Shown here: one piece after another, positions 7,695-17,537 of the stretch
Position numbering within the stretch: the first letter of the stretch is position 1
How the letters are laid out: every line of letters begins with the position of its first letter
Assembly: GCA_020536535.1 (NCBI GenBank)
Contig: JAHLWZ010000718.1
Coordinates: forward strand, 1 to 20,665
DNA length: 20,665 nt
Direction of reading: 5' to 3'
From: Pelomyxa schiedti
Lineage: Eukaryota; Evosea; Pelobiontida; Pelomyxidae
Translations under genes and position numbers: made by a program
The notes under the pieces: generated by a model
What the model saw: the letters and a program-made list of their open reading frames with translations, nothing else
Database searches by the model: none
What the model was told of the DNA's origin: nothing

Positions 7695-10262
7695 TCAAAG
7701 GTGGTCAAGCCACCACCTTGTTTGGAAGAGGTCAGGATTCTTGATGTTGCTAACGTGGCAGCAGAATTCCTTGATGTCATCAAGTGTGATCCTGAGATTG
7801 TGGCTGATGGTGACCTGTGCATGCTGTGGGGTGGATGCAATGAGTTGCATGAAGTGCTTCATGGCAACATCCCTTGTGATATCGGGAAAAAGCTTCAGCA
7901 TCATCTTCCACGTGACAAAGTCAACTGATGACAATAACCTCTTCCTGTTTTCTACTTCAGATATCACCTGCACCACAAAGCCTCTTGAGCCAAGATTTTC
8001 AAAAATAAAAAAAAGGGGGGGATTCTACACACTGCAGGGAGAAGGAATTTCAGGTTGTGAAACAGCCACTCTGCGCACCCCCGTTTGTTTTGGGAAAGCA
8101 TCCAGAGAAAGGTTAGCAGGAGGACTCTTCTGCTCTTTCGAGAACCTCCTGAACTTTTTTGTGTTGTTGTTGTGCAGACAGAGGAAACAAACCACTTGGT
8201 CATTTTGGAGGATCGTGGGTGGTTGTAATCAAAGCAATTCTTCATGTCATCAACTGTGAAGTCCCCAAAGGACATCACCTCCTGGAACTCATGAAATGAT
8301 CCAACCTCCACAACCTTTTTCAACAACATTACAAGTACATCGTGGTGCTCAACAGCTGGTGACAGGGGGAACCTCTTGCAGATAGACACAGCACGACTGA
8401 TCTTGGTTTTAACTGTGAATTCTCCTTTAACAGAAGCTTTCACCGCACTGAGAACCTCAGCGGGACTGCAGTCAATGTCACAGTGGCGGGAATGGGTGAG
8501 CACCCACTCAAACCAGTCTTCCTGTGTTGGAACGTCACGCCAGAGGAGCTTGGACAGTAGAACTTGTGGCCTTGCACCTGTTGTGGTAGTTATGTGCTGC
8601 TCCAACCACCTTGCAATGCAGTGATTTCGCACTGCCAAAGCTCTGTGCAGTGCTTCAACAAGATCACCTGGGGACAGATCCCCACCAACTTTCTGAAACA
8701 GCCACTTCAGAAATTCCACACTGTCGTGGCTTCCTGCACATGCCGCCATGAAGTTGTTGGCTGTTGCTGCAACACCCCTCCCAACCACCCACTTTCCAAA
8801 TTCGATATCCCCAGTTTCCGCGCATACCCGACGCCAAGGTCCTTCCAGAGTGTCACCACTGCAACCATCAGAGAGTGCTGCCCACTGGATGACTTTTGCC
8901 TCTCTCCCCAGCACGAGAAGCCTGCTGAAAAATGCAGAACCCTTCAGTGAGAAACGATCCTTGAGCCACTTGCACACTTCAATTGTCTCATCTGCTGACG
9001 ACCCTTTGCACAATGCTGCTGAGTCAGCCAAGTCTTGGGGTTCACTGAAGTCCCAGTGTGGGAAGGTCTCCACAAAGAGCTTCACATCAGACACTCTGCC
9101 TTTCATCGGTTGGAACGAGCTCGCCAGTTCCATTCCACTGACCACATCTCCCAAGTCAAATGTGTCAACCAGCCACTTGAGGATGTGAAGGTTACCGTTT
9201 TGGAAGGCCTTTCTGAGGCACCCGAATAGGACCATTTTGTTGCCTTTATTGATCTCCTTCACACAGTTAGGCACAAGCCACTTCAACACCTCCAAATGCC
9301 CATTTCGGCTCACTTCCTCAATGATGTGGAATAAGCCCCTCTTGCCCCAGAATTCATCATACCCAGCACTCCCATTCTTCCCCGCTCTTGACCAATCCAG
9401 AATGCTTAAACACCCCAGCTCATCATGTGCGGTCACCCCAATCTGCAAAACGACGCGTTAATAAACAACAGCAGTTGCAATCTCTTGAGAGAGGAGGGAA
9501 AGAGATACACACTGCGCTGTCAGAACTTCTTCTTCCCGTGACTGAATCGCATGTCACGGAGACACCACCGCTGCTCTGCCACAGTGCCCACGCCTTCGGT
9601 GGAGGCGTGTCGGAACCGCCGCCGCCGCCGTCGCTCTCCCAGCACTCGCACCCATTCTCCACGAACCTCTGAGCCATCCTCAAGTGCCCGGCCGCGCACA
9701 GGCCCCCCAGCACCGCCACCTGCTCCTTGCCCTTTCTCCTCCTCCTCCTATCCCTCTCAATCTCCATCGTACCATAATCTCCTCCTCCTCCTCCTCCTCC
9801 TGTCGTCGATGACAAGCCCGGGAGCGCGGGGGGGGAATTTCCTCCTCGGCTGTTTCTGAGGATGAGCCACGCGACGCACCGCGGGCTCAGGGCGCCGGCG
9901 GCCGCCTCGATGGCTGGGTAGCGCCGCGACGCGCAGTGGCACTTGCTCTGCAGCAGCAGGGCGGCGCGGGAGGCCAGCGCCACGAGGGGGAACATGGCCT
10001 CCGCCGTGGCGAGCACGCACGAGACCGCGGAGGGGGGCGGCAGCCAGTCCGCGGGGTAGCCGTAGCAGTCGTTGACCTCGACGGGCGGCAGCACCCAGGG
10101 CACCACAACGTGCTCCCACACGATCCGGGACATCCCCAAGATGGGAACCCGCGTTGTCGTTGTTTCTGGACTGGAGTTGTTACTTGGCGACGGCGGTGGT
10201 GGTGGGGGAAAAGCGTGGGCTGTGGGGCTCGGCACGATGCCATCACCTTGGTTCATCGTCAA
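7695..10262 (-). CDS. Gene A: large ankyrin-like W-L repeat protein, 3 exons, about 810 aa
   Basis: Exons in transcript order: 10262-9513, 9442-8033, 7967-7695. Introns are 70 bp and 65 bp, GT-AG, both phase 0. The N-terminal region (about 1-200) has a Pro-rich leader, then SRIVWEHVVVPWVLPP and ATAEAMFPLVALASRAA, followed by a poly-Gly linker. The middle is a series of 30-40-residue repeats typed by GHLEVLKWL, GNLHILKWLVDTF, TIEVCKWLKDRF, SVEFLKWLFQKV and CIARWLEQHI. They resemble diverged ankyrin repeats but lack the usual TPLHxA core. The last exon codes a separate domain (VTWKMMLKLFPDI). Such repeats normally bind other proteins; a specific partner is unknown. The VVWE..VPWV segment may act like an F-box, which is a guess. 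An internal start at 10133 (MSRIVWEHVV) would give about 767 aa. Gene B is a full-length paralog. Confidence 0.85.
9560..10260. other. GC-rich 5' block of gene A
   Basis: The first exon is far richer in G+C and CpG than the flanking DNA, and contains CTCCTC triplet runs that code poly-Gly on the minus strand. Several overlapping frames stay open here for that reason; only the minus-strand frame that continues into the repeat domain is taken as coding. Gene B has a matching block at about 16880-17520. Confidence 0.7.
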
Positions 10263-10560
10263 CGTGATGATACCGGATGTGTGTTTTTTTATTTCTCACA
10301 GGTAGAATCAAGTGAGAAATTTAATCAATCATAAAAGAGCTATTTTTGGCGTTAATTCACAAAGTTACGAGGGGTTACGAGGCTATGAAAGAAGGTGGCA
10401 TGAAATGGTATCGGTTCCCACTGGACTGTGACCTTGCAATCTCGTATGTTCAAGGTATACAGAGGGAAGGATTGTAAAAAGTTGAGAGTTAACACAAATA
10501 TGTATGAGCTGAATAATCATGATAATATAGACATAATAACAACGAAAACAAGAGTCAAAA
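10263..10560. other. 5' flank of gene A
   Basis: AT-rich region upstream of gene A, containing a short duplicated word (TTACGAGG at about 10366 and 10375). No gene and no recognised promoter element. Confidence 0.3.
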
Positions 10561-10564
10561 CATG

Positions 10565-10790
10565 TCAGAAAGTGAGTAACATGACAGGAAACGAGGAAAA
10601 AGTGCACACTAGATTGGTTTCAGAATTTGGGGTCCGTTTGATAGAGGCATCAGCCCTGACAATTCCCCTCCCAATAACAGCTACCAATCCTCGATTGGTT
10701 CGTTTCCAGTCCTGGAATGGCTCCCATCCACTTAAGTGGGTTTTTTCACTCTGTGCTGGTAACATGGATTCCTCAATCCTAATGAAAATC
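10565..10790 (-). CDS. Exon-like frame, product unknown
   Basis: Just after a CCTAG acceptor near 10791, the minus-strand frame reads IFIRIEESMLPAQSEKTHLS, then GWEPFQDWKRTNRGLVAVIG and GIVRADASIKRTPNSETN, to a stop at 10565. The peptide looks natural but I recognise no family. The frame at 10818-11178 could be an upstream exon, but the gap between its GTGAGT donor and this acceptor is only about 31 bp and the phases conflict. Confidence 0.3.
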
Positions 10791-10817
10791 CTAGGCACAC
10801 CGCATTTCTTCAAGCAC

Positions 10818-11178
10818 TCACTTCAGTGACTGTAAAAATATGAAGTGGAGAGGGCTGGGTGGAAGTGTGTCCGTGGGTCAGCACAACAGCGAAATGGCGA
10901 GTGAGAGCATCATTGTCTGAAACCCCTGGGTTGTCCAGCATGAGCCACCGTCTCCCTTTTCGCGCCGACCAGCCAAACGAAAAATGAATCCCCAACTGAT
11001 GCATTACCAACAATGGTCCCGGAGTGCACAACTGCTGCTCTGCAGCCAGTCGGCAACACCAAGAGTGTGGGACACACCACAACAACGAACACGGCATCGA
11101 GTATCGGGCGTAGACCCTCCTCCTCTTGTGGTTCATGGCCTTGTCGATGTTGCTACCTGTGAGCACGACGCGCTCCAC
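10818..11178 (-). CDS. Exon-like frame ending at a strong donor, product unknown
   Basis: A minus-strand frame with RRWLMLDNPGVSDNDALTRH and FAVVLTHGHTSTQPSPLHIF ends at ACTGAA|GTGAGT, a near-consensus donor. A second minus-strand frame overlapping it (VVHSGTIVGNASVGDSFFVW) is also open, so the true frame is not settled. No family is recognised. Confidence 0.25.
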
Positions 11179-11279
11179 CCACGGCGACGTGCACAGGGAG
11201 GCGCTGCATGCGCCTCAGCGAGGCACGAGCACCCCCTGGAGCAGCGCGCCCTGATGATCAACGAGGGTCGAAAATAGTG

Positions 11280-12528
11280 ATCTACTATTATCAACAAAAC
11301 AAATCACTCACACTAACATTGGTGTGTGCTTCTGTGGGATGTGTAGTTCGTTGTGTGACAGTGAAGCAGAGAACAAGAACTAGATCAATAAAAGATTCTA
11401 TTATTTGTTCTGTTTGTTTTGATTTGTGGGGATTAGGTCGTGATTCTAAGGTCGGAGTGTGTCAGGCTTATAAGTACTCGAAAACGACTTGATATCGATC
11501 TGAACGATCAGGTAGATTTCCGCGAACTTGATTTCCTAAGCTGCCAGGTCCGAGTGCTTACTCAGCAGGTCAGTCTCTCAGTCTCGGCGTTCGCGCTCGT
11601 GCTCGCATAGAGTTTGCTTGTGTATTCTACTGAATCCCACATTGTTCTCAGTTGTGGGTGGTGGGAAAATTTGTCTCTTTTGGATTCAGCAAGCCCAAAG
11701 TGTGTACTAGTATGTGTGTGTCTGTAACAGCTGCGGCTCCATTCACCCAATTCGCTTGTGCCCCATGACCTCTGCAATGCCAGGCAGCTTCTTATGGCTC
11801 CGCCGCTGCACCCTTGGCTGAGCTTTGCACCCCTTTTTTCTTTCCCGAAAGTGCCCAGATTCCCATACATGGACTACTAACACTACTCCGCTTGTTACTA
11901 GCGGGTGCGATGTGAACGTCTGTGGTTTGTTGGGGTGGGGAGGTGAGAGGGGGGGAGGAGTGCCCCACCACTAGTTAGCACCGAGTGACACACCTTCGTT
12001 GTGCTGCGTGTGTGCACCACAGTGGCAGAAGTGCTAAGTGCAGCATAGGAAGCGACGGCCAAGCAGTAGTGGCATCTTCACTACGCCATCATATTCCCTT
12101 TGGGGTATGCACTAAGTACCACTCATTCCATGTACAAGCTCCAACCACTTACGCTGTATCCCATTTTCACACACCTCTCCTGAATAATGACCAAAATTGT
12201 GTACAAACTACATCAAGGTATCACTTACATTTTTCAGTTTTTGACCAAAACCTTCTGAAGTGGCAGGCAACAGAGCTCCACACAAACAACTACTGTGGTA
12301 TCATTTACTTCCTTTTGAGTGCCATTTGGAATTGATAAGGAAATACAGAAAATATTAATTCAGGTATTGCCACCAGTTAGTGACTTCCGGGGTAACAATG
12401 GCAGTTCAAATACTCCCTGAATGCTTCTTCAATACATGGCACATTCTATTCAGAGTGCCTTCAAGTGTGGCGCAACCACCGAAATGTATTAGTAACTTCT
12501 GACTCCACAACAAATAGGTCATTGATAT
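11280..12528. other. Long stretch without a supported gene
   Basis: Only short frames without protein-like features. I saw no tRNA-like A and B box pair, no inverted termini and no long repeat. A G-rich run lies at about 11932-11960. It may contain introns or exons too short to recognise. Confidence 0.35.
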
Positions 12529-12759
12529 GTTCGAGAACTGGTTGCACCCTTCTCATGGAAACTTCTTTGTGATAGACCTGCAGACATGGAAGATGAGCCT
12601 GCACAAATTCCAAGGATAGACACTGATGTGCTTCGCAGGCACTTGATGCCCATTGCTGTCAATTCTCCATCAATTGCAACGTTCACAATGCACAAATTCG
12701 GCATCACCATCGAGGAGGTTAGCCACCAGTTTGAGGGATGTGGAGGAGACTTTGAAATG
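12529..12759 (+). pseudogene. Orphan C-terminal exon of the gene A/B family, copy 2, frameshifted
   Basis: A 231-bp segment aligned with 7071-7301 at roughly 92% identity, same strand. Relative to copy 1, one C is missing from a CCC run at about 12608-12611 (TTCCAAGG against TTCCCAAGG). The frame therefore stops soon after DLQTWKMSLHKF, and the rest (DTDVLRRHLMPIAVNSPSIA ... EEVSHQFEGCGGDFEM) continues in another frame. A further 2-bp insertion lies near the 5' edge. Similarity to copy 1 stops at both ends at about the same place, so the duplicated block is sharply bounded. No other exon of the family is nearby. Confidence 0.8.
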
Positions 12760-12819
12760 AAATTGAGAATACATGTATTGTCCGACACAGTGGGCGTTCA
12801 TCATTGTTGATTTTTCCAC

Positions 12820-13130
12820 ACAAATATAAAGACACTACTGTAAACCAACCAATTGGAAGAGTTACAGGAGAAACTCAAAAGGCTCAGTTCTGGCATATAT
12901 CCAATGACCTTCTGAATCTTTGGAATACACAGTATTCCAGAAGCTCCATATGCGTTATGGTGGGTCCCAATGGGCGATTGCTTTGTTCCATAAAAATTGA
13001 AGGTAAGAGTGAGATATTCACCTTTAAATCATCTAGGAATTTGTTATCTCTTGCACATCTTTTTTTGAGCTTCATGCAGTTCCTTTCTCAGGCAAAATTC
13101 ATGTTGCTGAAATTCATGCCTTAGTAACTA
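12820..13130 (+). other. Open + strand frame, possible exon
   Basis: The + frame reads AQFWHISNDLLNLWNTQYS, then ICVMVGPNGRLLCSIKIEG and meets a donor-like GGTAAGAG at about 13001. The peptide is plausible as an exon but has no recognisable family, and no acceptor or continuation was found. Confidence 0.3.
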
Positions 13131-13411
13131 ATATATGTTTAAGGTCCCAAAAGTTTTTACTTGTCTCTATGTCATTGGATAGTCTTGTACAATCTTTGCA
13201 AGCCAAATCTAGATCTGTCAGAGCACGATTGAGAATAATCCCACAACCACAAATAATTCTCTGTTCCCAAAAGCTGTTAATCTGAGAGTCAATTCAGGCA
13301 TTATAAATGACACATGTATGCTTCCTCGTTCTCTGTAGGTGACACCAGTGGGCCTACAGCCACAAAAAAATGAAGCAAAAAACCTGCTGCACATAAGAGA
13401 ATACTTTTTTT

Positions 13412-13800
13412 TTGGTGAAAGTAAGCACTGCTGCAAGAATGCACGTTCCACCCAGGAGGAATCCTTCCATTTGTAGCCGTAATCCCAGCTGGCAACGGTG
13501 TGGCCTGGGATATGTGCTGCCTGAAGTGGTCAATTCGACTTTGGGTGTAGAAAAGGTCATGCTGCTTCCTTTTCTACACCCAGTACAAGCATATCCCGTG
13601 GCAGTTGGTAATAACCGCATCCACAGCACAAAATGGGATTCCGGCATCCTCCAACTGGTTGCGGAAGTTTGCCCTGAGGGAGAAAGAAATGTTTGGCTGG
13701 CTGAGGAGGTGAAAAAAGGGGAGAGGGTTCAACAATACCTGCTCAAATCGTTCTCACTCGTTATTGGAAGTGAGAAGACGGTCACTTGTCTGAGAGGCTC
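13412..13800 (+). CDS. Unrecognised reading frame
   Basis: The frame from an ATG at 13412 reads WQRCGLGYVLPEVVNSTLGV, then VAVGNNRIHSTKWDSGILQL and VCPEGERNVWLAEEVKKGER. It then runs into the AAAACC microsatellite, where it becomes Lys-Pro repeats and then a poly-hydrophobic tail that is unlikely to be protein. The part before 13800 is protein-like. It contains the hairpin at 13543-13581, coding the palindromic-looking stretch around VEKVMLLPFLHP. The product is unknown. Confidence 0.3.
13543..13581. repeat. Perfect 14-bp hairpin, 11-nt loop
   Basis: GGGTGTAGAAAAGG (13543-13556) is the exact reverse complement of 13568-13581, with an 11-nt loop. It has the same geometry as the hairpin at 3690-3730 (stem 15, loop 11), though the stem sequences differ. 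Confidence 0.8.
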
Positions 13801-13820
13801 AAAAAACAACCTCAGATCGT

Positions 13821-13870
13821 CAAAACCAAAACCAAAACCAAAACCAAAACCAAAACCAAAAAAAAAGAAA
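13821..13870. repeat. AAAACC hexamer microsatellite
   Basis: Six uninterrupted AAAACC units run from 13822 to 13857, followed by an A-rich run. On the other strand this reads GGTTTT. It resembles short telomere-type repeats but does not match a telomere unit I can name with confidence. Confidence 0.85.
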
Positions 13871-14110
13871 AGAACAACATCACCTTGTTTTTCTGTTTTT
13901 CATTTTTGTGGCTTTTTGGGTTTTTTCCTTTATCTTGTCTTTCTTCGTTTTGGTCTTCCACTTTTGGAAATGCTTGAGTGAGGCTTGGCTCAGCTCAACC
14001 CGACTCAGTTCCTCCAGGATCACAGATGGTAGATTCCCGACAGACACCAGTCTTACCTCCAACGCGTTTCAGAAAGCCATGTGAGACCATGGCATCGGGT
14101 ATACACCCAG

Positions 14111-14356
14111 TTATGGTCTTGGTGATGTGTTTCTTGTCTCAGCAAGTTCAGAAGGCACCGGCTCTGTGCCACATGTGGCTTTGTCTCCAACCAAGGCATT
14201 GTGGATGCCTGTGAATTTGTTGGGGATATCCCAGCACTCCCCCCCCACGTGGAGTTGCGCTGGTTGCCCTTCGTCAACATCAAGTGTCACTGTGGTTTCC
14301 GTTTGGACAATCGGCTCCAAAACTTCAGCTGCCGCCGATGAGACTCGTAGCTCCAA
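14111..14356. other. Region open in several frames, coding strand unclear
   Basis: The minus strand reads VQTETTVTLDVDEGQPAQLH and GECWDIPNKFTGIHNALVG. The plus strand in one frame reads HRLCATCGFVSNQGIVDACE then FVNIKCHCGFRLDNRLQNFS, with cysteine pairs like those of a zinc ribbon. Both look natural, and only one can be right. No family is assigned. Confidence 0.25.
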
Positions 14357-14377
14357 GTTTTTTGTTGTTACGAAGCC

Positions 14378-15055
14378 GTAACTTTGGGACTCACACAGGG
14401 TTTTTCTGGGTCTGGGTAAAAAAGTTCTGTCCGGTTTTTTTTCTTAGAAAACCTCTGTTGTGGTGTTGTGGGTGGCTGGTTGAAACAAGGTTGGTTTTGT
14501 TATATTTCAACAAGCAAACACCAAGACATTGTTTGCACAAAGAAAAAAAAAAACTTGTTGTTACCGATGTCCCCTACCACCCAAAGAATCAAGAAAAAAC
14601 ATCTCCTTGGTGAAAACTAATGTTGTATTTACAAGAACAAGTGGACTGTGACCCAAGAGCAGTCACTCACTTGTTTTTGACCCAAAATACCACATCAAAT
14701 GCCACATGTCATAGCTGGCACCAGTCTACACCTTATTGCCAATCAAACTAGGCTGTTGTGCTTCCCCCACAACCTCATTAACCAAGCAGCCTTCACCACT
14801 TCCAGCTGATTTTCCAAGAAAAAAACCCGGACCCGGAACCTTTTTTCTTTTTTTTTCTGGGTCCAGGGTCTTTTTCAAGTAAAAAATTCATTTCTCCCTT
14901 ACAGCAGACACAGACGCAACCAAACCAGGGGGATATCATCGGCTGTTTTTTGGCCCAGGTTGCAGCCCAGCACCCAGATTTTTCCCTCCACAGGGCACGG
15001 AGAAACTCGCATTTTTCGCCGATTTTGATGTTTTTGGTGTGAGTCCCAAAGTAAC
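14378..15055. repeat. 19-bp inverted repeat bounding about 680 bp
   Basis: GTAACTTTGGGACTCACAC at 14378-14396 faces its reverse complement at 15037-15055 with one mismatch. The enclosed DNA holds poly(T) runs and an imperfect inverted repeat at about 14826-14869 (ACCCGGACCCGG against CTGGGTCCAGGGT), and no supported gene. The arrangement is like a small non-autonomous element, but I saw no clear target-site duplication. Confidence 0.6.
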
Positions 15056-15193
15056 TTGAAGTGAAGTGAAGAGTTCGTTTGTCGGACAACAGGAAACAGG
15101 GATGGACCGGCACTCAGTCGGTGGATTATCTGCCCTCAAAAAACTGTCCTCGTTTCCCACTTGTGTAATACGTTGTGTCTTTTTTTCTCCTTT

Positions 15194-17537
15194 TTAGTCA
15201 AAGAGGCCATATCCTCCTAGGTCTACATACTCTAGGTCTGGCGTGTCTGGAGTTGTCGTTGTCGTTGGTTTTGAGAGTCCTTGGTCCTCCAACCACCAAA
15301 TCGTTTCTTCACTGTTTGCGGCTGCAAGATATTGTTCAGTTGACATGATATCAGGCCACAGCAGCAGGAGTGGTGAATGGGCAACAGTTTCCAGGAAGTG
15401 GTCAATGACGGCTTGTTGGGTGATGGCGGGGAACAATGTTAACATCAAACTCCAGCCTGCAAAATCAGCTCCTACGGGATCAAACCGTCGCAGGTGGAAA
15501 ACCTTTTTTTTGGGGGGGGTGCTGAGGTTAGTGGCCACCAGGTTTTTTTTTTTTTTGCAGCAAAGATGAATGAAAACATACGTCATTGGCTGTCACAGAG
15601 AACTTGTGGGCAAACCACTGTGCGCAACTGCACTTGTTTCTGGAAATCAATGAAATCAGAATCTTCCCCTTCTGTTTGGAGCTCATTTCCTTTTCCAAGT
15701 TGAAATGTGAAATCAGCCACTTGAGCACTTTGCTGGAGTCGGCGTAATGCGTCAATAGCCTCAGAACATCGGAGGGGACCAGCCCACCAACTTGAGCTTC
15801 AGCAAGGTGCACAATCTTTTTCACTTGAAGGAGGTCACCACCATTTTCAATTGCCTCCTTTAGAAATTTGGATGAGAACCACTCCCCCAAAGCTGGTCTG
15901 AACTTTTCAATCAGAAACAACGCCATGTGCATGGTGGTAGGGTCGTAGCGGGACCCAAGGGTGATGATGTCGTTCAATGCACCAACAACTTCGCTCTCCG
16001 GGGCGTCAACAATTCCGGCATGTTGCCAGGGGAACGCTGTTCCAAGGACGTGGTTGTACTCCAAAAGATGGTTCAGGGAAAGAGTTGGCGTTGTTTTGGT
16101 GAGATTGAAGAAGCGCTCCTCAAGAAACTGTGCAATTCGCGTGTTGCCTTGTGCGAGTGACATGTGGAGAGCATCAAGGATATCCTCAGAGCTTAAAGGG
16201 AGCTTTTCACACACCAATTTGACAATGGCCACGTTGTCCTTTCTGTGTCTGCACACATTCAAATCAAATTCGGTTGGGATTACTCTCTCCAACAACCACT
16301 GTGCGAACTGAACATCATCTGCATTCCAAAGGAGACCCCACAATGAGCCTTTGAGACGGGAAGAGTTCACACCTTCCAGTGCCCACTTGACCACTTCGCA
16401 GTTCCTGGAGTCGGTGAAATCCATTTTCTCTGAGGGAAACCGCTTCACCAGCCACTCACACACTTTTATGATCTCGTCTGATGGTCCCTTGCAGTCCACT
16501 GCCATCTGCGCCATTGTCCTGGCATCAAATGGCCAGTTTGGAAACGCTTCAATGAGCCTCGGTATGTCAGAGGCACTGTGAGGAACTCCCCAGGGCCAAA
16601 AACGACGCTGCAGGGCCAACCTCTCTGTGGAATTGATTGTGTTTGCCAGCCACACCACCGTGTCAACCTGGAACCCTTTGACTGCAGCTAGAAATCGTCT
16701 CAGCAGAAACCAAGACTCATCAGTCCCGCCGAAGCGGGACAATGCCCACTTGAGCGTGTCGAGGTGCCCTCGTTTTGCCACAACGTCCAGGAGCTTTAGG
16801 AGACCCTTTTCACCCCAGAATTCGCTCTCCAGCCTCCCAACAGTAAAGTCACCACCAGCGTTGTCATACTTGTGATAACAAGTGGGAAGCGGATAAAACA
16901 CAAACCGCCTTCCGCCTCCACTGCTCGTTGTCGTTGTGGTGCCCCATGGGGAATCACAGGTGGCAGCCCTGTCGCGAGGCCACAGCAACGAGCCCCAGGG
17001 CGCCCCTTCGTCCACGAACCTCCTGGCCGAGTCCAGGTGCCCCCCGGCGCACAGCCCGGTAAGCACAGCCAGGCACTCCTTCCCCCACCCCTGCCTCCTC
17101 CACTCCCCCTCTCCCTCCCCCTCCTCGCACTCTGGGCTTGTTGCACCGCTGGTGATGGGGCGGGAGCCGTGGCGGAAGCGGGACAGGAACCAGCGGCAGC
17201 ACGAGGGTGCCGGGGCTTCCCCGCAACAGCGGAGGAACCATCGGCGGGAGGCCCCGCGGGCCCGCATGAGGGTTCGGCAGACCAGCCCAGCGAGGGGGAA
17301 CATCGCCTCGGCCACTCGCAACAGAGCCACTGCGTGCTTGTCTTTCGGCCTCGGGCCGAGGAGGAAGTACTCCGGTCCCAGCCACTCGAGGTCCCGTGCG
17401 ACGCTGTTGTTGTTGCTGTTGTGATGTTGAAAGAACATGAGGGTGTGGTGGGATTGTGGGATGACCCACGGGACCAACACCCACTCCCACACAACTCGCG
17501 ACACCTCCACCACCCACAAGCGGCCACTCGTCATCAT
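15194..17537 (-). CDS. Gene B: large ankyrin-like W-L repeat protein, 2 exons, about 754 aa
   Basis: Exon 1 is 17537-15582 and exon 2 is 15502-15194 (stop TAA). The donor GAC|GTATGT is strong. The proposed acceptor (AAAAAAAAG, intron 79 bp, phase 0) keeps the frame but lies among homopolymers and is uncertain by a few bases. The start at 17537 (MMTSGRLW) was chosen because SRVVWEWVLVPWVIP then aligns with gene A; longer open frame upstream would overlap the last galactosidase exon. Layout: the VVWE..PWV segment, RVAEAMFPLAGLVCRTLM, a GC-coded linker, then repeats typed by GHLDTLKWAL, IIKVCEWLVKRFP, CEVVKWALEGV, VQFAQWLLERV, TRIAQFLEERF and SSKVLKWLISHF, and the C-terminal exon (AGWSLMLTLFPAI) with a Thr-Pro acidic tail. 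Diverged ankyrin-like repeats suggest a protein-binding scaffold; the function is unknown. Gene A's first intron has no counterpart here. Confidence 0.82.
16880..17520. other. GC-rich 5' block of gene B
   Basis: Matches the block at the start of gene A: high G+C, CCTCCCC runs, and several frames open at once on both strands. Only the minus-strand frame that continues into the W-L repeats is coding. Confidence 0.7.

Noticed and set aside
9551-10334. Overlapping frames opposite and beside gene A's first exon
   Set aside because: Same reason: low-complexity, composition-driven frames in a GC-rich block.
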